Shown piece by piece: positions 6,855 to 13,434 of a stretch of DNA of 13,434 bases. A model generated the notes under the pieces. That model was not told the origin of the DNA, ran no database searches, and worked only from the letters and a program-made list of their open reading frames with translations. Position numbers and translations under genes: made by a program. The DNA is from Nitrospira sp. (GTDB taxonomy: Bacteria; Nitrospirota; Nitrospiria; Nitrospirales; Nitrospiraceae). The stretch is from assembly GCA_020697375.1 (NCBI GenBank), contig JAJFBJ010000085.1:1-13434 (forward strand), given 5' to 3'. How positions within the stretch are numbered: position 1 is the first letter of the stretch; each line of letters opens with the position of its first letter.

Positions 6855-7559
6855 ATGGCACAGGACTGGATCGATATCTCTGTCCCCTTACGAAACGGCA
6901 TGCCGCACTGGCCGGACAATCCGCCGCTTCGGATAGACCGAACCATGGACCTCGACTGCGGTGACGAGGCCACCGTCTCAACCCTATTCATCGGATCCCA
7001 CACCGGAACCCATATGGATGCGCCTCTGCATTTCATCAAATCCGGACAAGCGATGCATGAGATGCCATTGACTGCCACAATCGGCCGCGCTCAGATTATC
7101 GAGATTCACAATCCGGATGCCATCACGCTGGAGGAGCTTCGCCGGCATGCGATCCGACCCGGAGACCGCCTGCTGTTCAAGACGAAAAATTCCCTGCGCC
7201 GATGGTGGGAGGGGGATTTCATCGAGGATTTTGTGTATCTGACTACAGAGGCCGCTCGCTGGCTCGTGCAACAGCGTGTGCGGACGGTGGGTGTCGATTA
7301 CCTGTCGGTCGGGGGATACGAGAAGAACGGGCCTGAAGTCCATCATGTGCTGCTCGAAGCGAACATCTGGATTATCGAAGGTCTCGACCTCTCAGGGGCG
7401 GAACCGGGTCGGTACGATCTGATTTGTCTGCCTCTGAAAATCGATCAGGGCGACGGCGCGCCAGCGCGAGCCGTGCTACGCCCACGCCGCGAACCCTCTT
7501 CTGGCCAGACAGAAGACGATGAATTGACGGACTGTGTCGAGATAGAGGAGCCCTCATGA
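6855..7559 (+). CDS. Metal-dependent cyclase/kynurenine formamidase-family hydrolase
   Basis: The 234-residue product carries the family signature HxGTHxDxPxHF as HTGTHMDAPLHF (49-60), whose His and Asp residues bind the active-site metal. Two further family segments are VGVDYLSVG (146-154) and EVHHVLLEANIWIIEGL (161-177). The family (PF04199) includes kynurenine formamidase, isatin hydrolase and polyketide cyclases, so the substrate cannot be named; no tryptophan-degradation genes are near. The start at 6855 was chosen for its excellent ribosome binding site and because homologues begin at DWIDISVPL. An ATG at 6789, overlapping the GH15 stop as ATGA, would add 22 polar residues and would give tight coupling. 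The C-terminus ends in an acidic Glu/Asp-rich tail (about 219-232). Confidence 0.88.
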   Translation: MAQDWIDISVPLRNGMPHWPDNPPLRIDRTMDLDCGDEATVSTLFIGSHTGTHMDAPLHFIKSGQAMHEMPLTATIGRAQIIEIHNPDAITLEELRRHAIRPGDRLLFKTKNSLRRWWEGDFIEDFVYLTTEAARWLVQQRVRTVGVDYLSVGGYEKNGPEVHHVLLEANIWIIEGLDLSGAEPGRYDLICLPLKIDQGDGAPARAVLRPRREPSSGQTEDDELTDCVEIEEPS

Positions 7560-7600
7560 CTGAATCGGACCGCCGGCAGAATCCCCATACTCCGTTTTAA
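7556..7600 (+). CDS. Possible 14-codon frame overlapping the cyclase stop (doubtful)
   Basis: ATG at 7556 overlaps the cyclase TGA (7557-7559) as ATGA and is preceded by GAGGAG with a 5-nt spacer. The frame MTESDRRQNPHTPF then meets TAA at 7598-7600. The start signals look like a translationally coupled gene, but the frame is far too short for a known protein. It may be the stub of a decayed downstream gene, a tiny peptide, or chance. No recognisable coding continues in any frame after the stop. Confidence 0.25.
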   Translation: MTESDRRQNPHTPF

Positions 7601-8062
7601 ACGCGGGCCTTGGGGCGGTCTGCGCTTCAGGACAAACAACTCCCGGATTTTCTGCTGGTTCTTCCCGCAAGAGTATCCCGTTCCGGTGCCGATACCGCTG
7701 GCCAGCCATCCTCAGGCTTGGGCGGCGTCGTCGATCTTACCTGATTAAAACAATTTTGGGCCTCCGACCGGAAGCATTCGGACAACTGCTTCGGATCCGC
7801 CGTCTTCTCCTGCCGGACTTCCTGTCCTGTATGGAATTGCACAAAGTGCGGGTTGATTCTGCAAGCTCGATGTGCGATTCGAAGGCTTGCACGGCAGGAT
7901 CAGGTCAATGCGTCCGGGGGAGGATCGCTTGATATCGTCATCGAGCAGTAAGACATCGTGACGATCCAGGGCATGTCCTCGCCAGTGGAATAGTTCGCCG
8001 AAGCAGGCGCGATGCTACTGAAATGCTATCGAGTAATCAGTCAATACACGGAGGTCTCTATC
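7601..8062. other. Intergenic stretch without a supported gene
   Basis: About 460 nt between the cyclase and the channel gene. It has an AT-rich patch at 7744-7758 and a hairpin of GAAGCA (7771-7776) with TGCTTC (7787-7792), 10-nt loop, extended by a bulged CCG/GG. A 71-codon minus-strand frame (7627-7842) has only a GTG start and no family likeness. The promoter of the channel gene probably lies in the last 100 nt. Confidence 0.55.
8050..8055 (+). promoter_or_regulatory. Ribosome binding site of the MscS-type channel gene
   Basis: GGAGGT with a 7-nt spacer to the ATG at 8063. It decides this start over the in-frame ATG at 8012, which has no such site. Confidence 0.7.
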
Positions 8063-8989
8063 ATGACCGGAGTATCCTTGGACAATGTCACGCCCTGGCT
8101 CCTCACCATGTCGGCGGCAGTGGGGACAGTCAGCCTGCGTATCGCATTCGTGCTCCTGCTGGGCTACGTCGGTATCCGATTCGTTCGCCTCGGTCTGCAA
8201 CAGTTGGAACGGGTGCTGGTTGTGGCCAGCGAGGCCACGGACCGGCTCTCCGGAACGGCACAGAAGCGGGCTGCGACCTTGACGGGGATCCTCAAAACCA
8301 TCGCGATGACCGCGATCTGGGCGATCGTGATTATTCAATTGTTGCAACAGGTCGGCCTGGATGTCGCGCCGATTCTGGCCGGTGCGGGCATTCTCGGGCT
8401 GGCCGTGGGGTTTGGCGCACAGAACTTGGTGCGGGACCTCATCAGCGGATTCTTCATCATCCTCGAAGACCACATCAGGCTGGGCGATGTCGCCGTGATC
8501 AACGGGACCGGCGGACTCGTGGAAACCATCACCTTCAGGACCATTTCGCTGCGCGATTTCGCCGGCGTGGTTCATGTCTTTCCCAACGGGGCCATCAACA
8601 GCCTTTCCAACATGTCGAAGGACTGGTCGGCATTCGTCCTGGACATGCGGGTGGCCTATAAGGAGGATACGGATCGCGTCGTCCTCGTCATGCGGGAAAT
8701 CGGTGAGGACCTTCGCGCAGACCCGGTCTTCGGTCCTTCAATGATCGAGCCGATCGAAGTGGTGGGAGTGGAAAATTTTGCCGACTCCGCCGTGATGTTC
8801 CGCGCCCGCATCAAAACGAAACCGCTGGAACAGTGGAACATCGGGCGTGAATACCGCCGTCGTCTCAAGAAGGCCTTCGATGCGCAAGGTATCGAGATTC
8901 CGTTTCCGCATCAAACCTTATCGATGGGGGAAGCCAGCAACCCCTTCAGAGTCGAAGTCGTTGCAGGATCGAGTCTGGCAAAGGTCTAG
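8063..8989 (+). CDS. Small-conductance mechanosensitive channel (MscS family)
   Basis: The 308-residue product has the minimal MscS layout: three membrane helices (about residues 14-41, 72-95 and 98-130), then the cytoplasmic beta and alpha/beta domains. The pore helix TM3 is glycine/alanine rich (AGAGILGLAVGFGAQNLVRD) and is followed by the conserved segment ISGFFIILEDHIRLGD. The beta-domain has the family hallmark VHVFPNGAINSLSNMSKDW. The C-terminus contains the typical IPFPHQTL. Channels of this type open on membrane tension to release solutes after hypo-osmotic shock. It stands alone, with a 460-nt upstream gap, and converges with the acyl-CoA dehydrogenase gene, whose stop lies 82 nt away. 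An ATG at 8012 would add 17 polar residues but lacks a ribosome binding site. Confidence 0.93.
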   Translation: MTGVSLDNVTPWLLTMSAAVGTVSLRIAFVLLLGYVGIRFVRLGLQQLERVLVVASEATDRLSGTAQKRAATLTGILKTIAMTAIWAIVIIQLLQQVGLDVAPILAGAGILGLAVGFGAQNLVRDLISGFFIILEDHIRLGDVAVINGTGGLVETITFRTISLRDFAGVVHVFPNGAINSLSNMSKDWSAFVLDMRVAYKEDTDRVVLVMREIGEDLRADPVFGPSMIEPIEVVGVENFADSAVMFRARIKTKPLEQWNIGREYRRRLKKAFDAQGIEIPFPHQTLSMGEASNPFRVEVVAGSSLAKV

Positions 8990-9033
8990 CCGGGGAACGC
9001 GGCAAGGCGCGAAGATCGAAACTGCGTCCGGCA

Positions 9034-9048
9034 CTGCCGTCGCGGTAG
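9034..9048. terminator. Weak hairpin in the convergent gap (possible bidirectional terminator)
   Basis: CTGCCG-TCG-CGGTAG forms a 6-bp stem (one G-T wobble) with a 3-nt loop in the 82-nt gap between the convergent channel and acyl-CoA dehydrogenase genes. There is no T run on either strand, so it is not a classic intrinsic terminator. Only the position favours it. Confidence 0.22.
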
Positions 9049-9071
9049 ATGAAGGGGCACAGCCAGACGGC

Positions 9072-10982
9072 CTATGCTGAGTAATCTTTGGGACGGTACT
9101 CGTCCAATCGCCGGTGAATGATTCCTTCGGACAGGGTCGGGTAGTAGCCCTTGAGGGCTTGTGTTCCGGTGGCCGCCGTGAGGTAATCCCGATGGCGCCG
9201 GAATTCTCTGAGCCGTTGCTCGACCCGCTGTTTCGCAGTGGCACAAAATGCATCGGCCAGTTCCCACACCGTCGTTCGCCCGCCGATTCTGGTTTGCCGC
9301 TCGGCGTAGAGCACCGTGGCCAGCATGGCGAACAAGTCTTCCCCGATCGCTTCGATCCTGTTCTGCAAGCGTTGTTCGTCCTGAAACGACGCTCGAAACC
9401 GCATCATCGCATAGAGAATGTCTCGTGCCAGGCGCCGGCTGGTCCGTTCGACATAGCAGGCCAACGGCTTGACTTGAGGCTGTGCAAATTCCGGCCGGTC
9501 CGGCAGTGGCCCTCCCAGCCATTGCCGCACGTACCAAGGAATATAGAATCTAACGAGCCTCAACGCCTGCCTGCTTTGATCAAGTATCGAGAGGTCATCG
9601 GCATAGAACCCTTTGGCTCGCTCCAGGTGATGGCTCAATCCTTCACGGACGACGAATGGCCGCAGGATATCCGTCGCGCCTTCACCGATCCGATACATCT
9701 CCGCATCCCGCACCAATTGCTCGATGCCGAAAGCCGCCTCGCCGCGCGCCTGCATGGATTCCGCGGTTTCGTATCCCATGCCTCCGAAAATGATCTGCGC
9801 GTCGCGGAGGAATCGGATCGTGTGTTCCGAGCAGAAGATCTTGGCGGCGGCGGCTTCGATGCGGATATCGTAGCGTTGCTCATCGGCTAGACGCCAGATC
9901 AGCATGGATAACGCCTCCATCGCGAACAGATGGCCGGCCATGTCTCCGATTCGGATCTGTTGCGTCTGTCGCTCCGCCAACGGTTTTTGAAAGGTAATCC
10001 TCTGGTTCGCCCGATCCAAGGTCGGTTGCCAGGCCTGTTTTGCCATCCCGAGGCAAATGGCGGGAATGCTGACGCCTCTGCCCACGTTCAGAATCGTCAA
10101 GGCATACTTCAGTCCCTTGCCGATGTCGCCGATCACCTGCTCGACCGGCACCTGCACATTCTTCAGGGTGATATGGGCATTCTCGATCCCACGACAGCCT
10201 TCGAACCGGCAGCGCTGGCGGACCAGCACACCAGGCGCAGCCATGTCTAAAATAAATGCAGAGTGGACTCGATCGTCCGCGCCTTCCCCCCCCGGAGCAG
10301 GAATCCATGCAACTTTTCCATCGCTCGATACCCGATGCGCCGGTACGCGGGCGATGAGTGTGGCATAGCGGGCGATCGGCCCATTCGTGCACCAGAGTTT
10401 TTCGCCGTTCACGAGGAAATGGCTGCCGGTGGAGTCCAGCACCGCTTCGGTTCGAACATTGGCCGCATCCGAGCCGGTCATCGGTTCCGTGAGGGCAAAG
10501 GCCGAGATGGCTTCTTTCGCGACCAGTGGGAGATACGTTTTCTTCTGGTCTTCACTGCCGAAGAGAAGGATCGGCATGGCAATGCCGATGGACTGCGGCA
10601 CCGCCACCGTCAGGGCGAGAATGTTGCTCCAGCTCGCCATCAGGGTGAGGACGCGACCATAGTTCGTATAGGAAAAACCGAGGCCGCCATATGCCTCGGG
10701 AATCTTCATGCCGAAGGCGCCAAGCTTGAAAAGTCCCTGAATGACGCGCTCCGGGATCCTTGCCTCGCGTTCGATTTCCTGCGGGTCCACATCGTGAATC
10801 AAAAAACTTTCGACCTGTTTACAGAAGGCCTCACCGGCAGCTTTTTCCTCTGGTGGCTCAGGAGGAGTCAGCATCAGGTTGAAATCCGGCCGCCCGTCAT
10901 ACATTCCAGCCATGAAGCTTGCGCCGGAAAGTCGTTCGCGGGCTTCTTCGATCCGTTCGAATCCTTTGACGAGGCTGCTCAT
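9072..10982 (-). CDS. Acyl-CoA dehydrogenase family protein with VLCAD/ACAD9-like C-terminal extension
   Basis: The 636-residue product would oxidise an acyl-CoA to the 2,3-enoyl-CoA with FAD, passing electrons to ETF. Segments in order: a 50-residue N-terminal extension; the all-alpha N domain (about 55-155); the middle beta domain with FALTEPMTGSDAANV (162-176) and NGEKLWCTNG (192-201) for FAD and substrate; the C-terminal helical domain (about 290-450) with DAQIIFGGMGYE (394-405) and RIGEGATDILR (431-441), where E434 is the probable catalytic base; and about 185 further residues as in VLCAD/ACAD9-size enzymes. The ATG at 10982 has GAGG 6 nt upstream; an in-frame TTG at 10994 is less likely. 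It lies 21 nt after the acyl-CoA ligase stop in the same operon. An 8-G run (10286-10293 on the plus strand as C8) lies inside the gene. Confidence 0.92.
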   Translation of the reverse strand: MSSLVKGFERIEEARERLSGASFMAGMYDGRPDFNLMLTPPEPPEEKAAGEAFCKQVESFLIHDVDPQEIEREARIPERVIQGLFKLGAFGMKIPEAYGGLGFSYTNYGRVLTLMASWSNILALTVAVPQSIGIAMPILLFGSEDQKKTYLPLVAKEAISAFALTEPMTGSDAANVRTEAVLDSTGSHFLVNGEKLWCTNGPIARYATLIARVPAHRVSSDGKVAWIPAPGGEGADDRVHSAFILDMAAPGVLVRQRCRFEGCRGIENAHITLKNVQVPVEQVIGDIGKGLKYALTILNVGRGVSIPAICLGMAKQAWQPTLDRANQRITFQKPLAERQTQQIRIGDMAGHLFAMEALSMLIWRLADEQRYDIRIEAAAAKIFCSEHTIRFLRDAQIIFGGMGYETAESMQARGEAAFGIEQLVRDAEMYRIGEGATDILRPFVVREGLSHHLERAKGFYADDLSILDQSRQALRLVRFYIPWYVRQWLGGPLPDRPEFAQPQVKPLACYVERTSRRLARDILYAMMRFRASFQDEQRLQNRIEAIGEDLFAMLATVLYAERQTRIGGRTTVWELADAFCATAKQRVEQRLREFRRHRDYLTAATGTQALKGYYPTLSEGIIHRRLDEYRPKDYSA

Positions 10983-11003
10983 GTGTTGCCTCAACTCTGT
11001 TAT

Positions 11004-12725
11004 TCATTCGTGATCCTTGAATTGTCTGTCCCGATAGGGAGCCAGCGCATCTGCCAGGCGTTGCTTGAGTTCCAGACGCTTGGGTTTCCCGGTGGAGGTG
11101 TAGGGTACCTCATTGCCGATGAGCATCACTTTGGGTCGCTTGGAGAACGGGAGGCGCCCGTGGCAATAGGCCAGGATGTCCTTTTCCGCCGGAGGGGAGG
11201 CCGGATCTTTCGGCACGACATAGGCGGCGATTTCCTCGCCGTAATAGCGATTGTCGAAGGGCAGGGCCATGGCGAATTGTACGGCAGGATGACCCTTCAA
11301 CACGTCATCGATCTCCAGCGGCGAGATATTCACGCCACCACGAATGATCAGTTCCTTCAGGCGACCGGAAATGAAAAAGAACGGCCGTCCGCGCTCGTCG
11401 GCGAGATAAAAACCTTCGTCTCCCGAACGGAACCATCCCCACTGGAACGCCGCTTCGTTCGCATCGTCCCGTCTGAAATAGCCCGCGCAGACCGTTGCTC
11501 CCCGGATGCAAATCTCCCCGCGAGCCTGTTCTGGCGCTTGCTGCCCGCGCTCATCGAGTATCGCCATGACATTGTGGCGCAGGGCCAGCCCGATGGATGG
11601 GAATTCATACTCCGCGAGCCAGCGGCGATGTTGCTTGGAGGTCAGGTCGTTCGGCAGGAAGGAGGAGTAGCAGGTCGTCTCCGACAATCCGTATCCATGG
11701 CGGATCGGGAAGCCAAAACGATCTTCGAAGCGCAACGCCGTGTCTTTCAGCAACGGGCCGGCGCCGCAGATCACGCCGCCGAATCGATTCAGCCGATAGG
11801 CGGCGAGGTCTTCATCGGCATCCAGAAGAAATTCGAGCAACGTGGGCACGACGCTGACTGACGTCACGTTCTCTTCATGGAGTCGCCGCCAGAAGGCGCC
11901 GGTTTTGAATTTCCGGTTCAGCACGAGGCTTCCCCTGCAGTACAGCGGGGTGATCAGTGTGACGACGATGCCGTTGACATGGTGAATGGGCAGCACGCAC
12001 ATCAAGCGGTCCTCGATACCGAATCCATGCCATTCCGCGATGGCCTCCGCATCCCTCAGGAGATTGGCCATCGTCAGGATCACACCCTTCGGGGAGCCGG
12101 TCGTGCCGGACGTGTAGATGATCAAGGCCTGGTCGTCCAGCCGTGATGCAGGCAGCGGGAGGTGAGAGGGGAGGGAATCGCCGGGACTTCGGCCGTTCGA
12201 CCGCGATCCCTTGCCGCTGAGCCTGCCGCCCTCGTCGAGGGGAATGACTTCGCGCAAGGCGGGCAGGTCGCGCTGGAGGTCCTTGATTTCCTCGTAGACC
12301 TCTTCCCAGCACAAGACGGCTGAGACTTCCGAATGTTCGAGTATGTAGCGCTTCTTCTCAGTCGATTCTTCGATATTGATCGGCACGACGGCGATTCCCA
12401 GCGTCCAGGCCGCCAAGTAGGTGAGCAGGGTCACGTCGTGGTTGAAGAGCAGGGTGGCGACACGGTCGCCGCGTGCCAGACCGAAGGTGCTATGGAGGAC
12501 ATCGGCCATCCGTTCGACGACCGTGCCGAGTTCCGCATAGGTATAGGCTCTCCGCAAGCGGCGGTCGTCGTCGCAGTAGGTCAGGAAATTTCTGGAGGCG
12601 AGCCGCGGGTCGTAGACGCGCGATCGAAAGAACTCGGCAAACGAGGCCCAGGGAAGATGCGAGGGACTCCCCTGGGTCTCACGGGCCTGTTCGATTCTGT
12701 CATGCACGCCGGTCAAGTGGCTCAT
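11004..12725 (-). CDS. AMP-forming acyl-CoA synthetase/ligase
   Basis: The 573-residue product belongs to the ANL adenylate-forming superfamily and would activate a carboxylic acid with ATP and CoA through an acyl-AMP. Visible core motifs: the P-loop-like YTSGTTGSPKGV (204-215), GYGLSETT (344-351), WFRSGDEGFY (431-440), the hinge GRLKELIIRGGVNISPLEID (454-473), and STGKPKR (544-550) with the catalytic K547. A Ser/Gly/Pro-rich insert (about 168-192) just before the P-loop is probably a flexible loop. The chain length of the substrate cannot be read from sequence; likeness is to long- or medium-chain ligases. GAGGA lies 4 nt before the ATG. The start overlaps the end of the citrate synthase gene by 26 nt, and the acyl-CoA dehydrogenase follows after 21 nt, so the three are surely co-transcribed. 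Confidence 0.93.
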   Translation of the reverse strand: MSHLTGVHDRIEQARETQGSPSHLPWASFAEFFRSRVYDPRLASRNFLTYCDDDRRLRRAYTYAELGTVVERMADVLHSTFGLARGDRVATLLFNHDVTLLTYLAAWTLGIAVVPINIEESTEKKRYILEHSEVSAVLCWEEVYEEIKDLQRDLPALREVIPLDEGGRLSGKGSRSNGRSPGDSLPSHLPLPASRLDDQALIIYTSGTTGSPKGVILTMANLLRDAEAIAEWHGFGIEDRLMCVLPIHHVNGIVVTLITPLYCRGSLVLNRKFKTGAFWRRLHEENVTSVSVVPTLLEFLLDADEDLAAYRLNRFGGVICGAGPLLKDTALRFEDRFGFPIRHGYGLSETTCYSSFLPNDLTSKQHRRWLAEYEFPSIGLALRHNVMAILDERGQQAPEQARGEICIRGATVCAGYFRRDDANEAAFQWGWFRSGDEGFYLADERGRPFFFISGRLKELIIRGGVNISPLEIDDVLKGHPAVQFAMALPFDNRYYGEEIAAYVVPKDPASPPAEKDILAYCHGRLPFSKRPKVMLIGNEVPYTSTGKPKRLELKQRLADALAPYRDRQFKDHE

Positions 12726-13434
12726 AGGTCCTCGGCGCTGGTCCTGTGTACAGGGCTCGCGGTCTGATCAAGCGATTGTGGTCCTGTTGCTCGATGACAT
12801 GCGCGCACCAGCCGGTAATGCGCGAACAGACGAACAGCGGAGTGGAGAGATCACGCGGGATTTCCGTCAGGAGATAGACCACCGCGGTATAAAAATCGAG
12901 GTTGGGGCGAAGTCCCTTCTCCTCCAGCATGATGCGGTCGATGGTGGAGGCGATGTGATACCAGCGGTCGTCTCCGCAGAGCCGGCTGAGCCGTTCGGCA
13001 TGGCGCTGGATGATCGTCGATCGCGCGTCGCCTTGCCGGAGCACGCGATGTCCGAACCCCATCACTCGCCGTTTCTGAACGAGCGCCTCTCGTATCCAGG
13101 GCTCCGCCCGGTCGGGACTGCCGATGTCGAGGAGCATCGATGTCACCGCTTCATTGGCTCCGCCATGGAGCGGACCTTTCAACGTCGCCACGGCCGCGGT
13201 GACGGCGCCATGAAGGTCCGTGAGGGTGGAGGCCGTCACCCGGGCCGCAAAGGTGGAGGCATTGAACTCATGCTCGGCATACAGAATCAGAGACACGTTC
13301 AATGCCCTGGCCATGGCAACGCCCGCCTCACCGTCCTTGGGACCTGCAATCAGATGCAGGAGGTGTTGCGCGAAGCTTCCGGTCCGGCCGGGGTTTTCCG
13401 GTTGTTCTCCCGACATGACATGATAGCTGCCGGT
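12700..13434 (-). CDS. Citrate/2-methylcitrate synthase family, C-terminal part (N-terminus beyond window)
   Basis: The frame is open to the right window edge; 244 residues are visible. The ATG at 13414-13416 is internal, because GSYHVMSGEQPE aligns with the normal run of the family. Numbered from the window edge, the catalytic residues are H90 in LHGGANEA, H129 in GFGHRV and D180 in NLDFY. YAEHEFNASTF, TPLFVCSRITGWCAHVIEQ and the terminal NRLIRPRALYTGP are typical of the short, allosterically simple citrate synthases. The family condenses acetyl-CoA or propionyl-CoA with oxaloacetate. Whether this one is a citrate or a 2-methylcitrate synthase cannot be decided from this part. The neighbours (acyl-CoA ligase and dehydrogenase) make an acyl-CoA other than acetyl-CoA plausible. 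It is the first visible gene of the minus-strand operon. Confidence 0.92.
   Translation of the reverse strand, partial: TGSYHVMSGEQPENPGRTGSFAQHLLHLIAGPKDGEAGVAMARALNVSLILYAEHEFNASTFAARVTASTLTDLHGAVTAAVATLKGPLHGGANEAVTSMLLDIGSPDRAEPWIREALVQKRRVMGFGHRVLRQGDARSTIIQRHAERLSRLCGDDRWYHIASTIDRIMLEEKGLRPNLDFYTAVVYLLTEIPRDLSTPLFVCSRITGWCAHVIEQQDHNRLIRPRALYTGPAPRTYEPLDRRA

Noticed and set aside
7627..7842. Minus-strand 71-codon frame in the gap between the cyclase and channel genes
   Set aside because: It has only a GTG start, no ribosome binding site and no recognisable features.
8023..8661. Plus-strand frame of 212 codons overlapping the channel gene
   Set aside because: It is a shifted frame over the conserved MscS membrane and beta-domain region, with a composition rich in Arg, Gly and His typical of shadow frames.
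10263..11861. Long plus-strand open frame (532 codons) antisense to the dehydrogenase and ligase genes
   Set aside because: It spans two well-supported minus-strand genes and their junction, shows no recognisable domain and no good ribosome binding site. Long antisense frames are expected in GC-rich coding DNA.
1..13434. CRISPR arrays, insertion sequences, riboswitches, toxin-antitoxin or defence modules
   Set aside because: No regularly spaced repeats, transposase motifs, conserved riboswitch cores or defence-type domains were seen. Apart from the integrase end, the window reads as metabolic and stress-related chromosomal genes.

Overview
The window looks like a stretch of a Gram-negative, fairly GC-rich bacterial chromosome. 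It contains an outer-membrane-type signal-peptide protein, a LapA-domain inner-membrane protein and tandem Usp domains. The gene mix and style recall Nitrospirota (Nitrospira-like) genomes, but no taxonomic marker is present, so that is a low-confidence inference.

Layout. (1) 1-494: the C-terminal part of a tyrosine recombinase, cut by the left window edge, runs toward the 3' end of an elongator tRNA-Met gene on the opposite strand, only 32 nt away. This is the usual layout of an integrative element inserted at a tRNA 3' end, with the element lying to the left. (2) 495-985: no convincing gene; it holds the tRNA promoter and an inverted repeat. (3) 986/1031-2666: three small stress- or envelope-related genes on the plus strand: a tandem universal stress protein, a LapA-domain protein and a 31-residue single-span membrane peptide with a strong ribosome binding site. 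(4) 2667-3070: no gene seen. (5) 3071-7559: a plus-strand gene run encoding an exported small beta-rich protein, a glucose-6-phosphate dehydrogenase, a GH15 glucoamylase/trehalase-like enzyme and a metal-dependent cyclase/formamidase-family hydrolase. The middle two could feed glucose from storage or compatible glucans into the oxidative pentose phosphate pathway once it is phosphorylated elsewhere. (6) 7601-8062: no gene seen, one hairpin. (7) 8063-8989: a compact MscS-type mechanosensitive channel. (8) 9072-13434: a tightly packed minus-strand operon encoding a citrate/methylcitrate synthase (N-terminus beyond the window), an AMP-forming acyl-CoA ligase and a VLCAD/ACAD9-size acyl-CoA dehydrogenase. 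It suggests activation and first-step oxidation of an organic acid linked to a Claisen condensation of an acyl-CoA with an oxoacid.

No clearly new defence, mobile or RNA system is visible. The most notable points are: a G6PDH in which the substrate-binding lysine of the DHYLGK signature is a methionine; the integrase/tRNA junction; the ligase/dehydrogenase/citrate synthase operon with a 26-nt gene overlap; a 31-residue membrane peptide; and a 14-codon reading frame that overlaps the cyclase stop in ATGA style.
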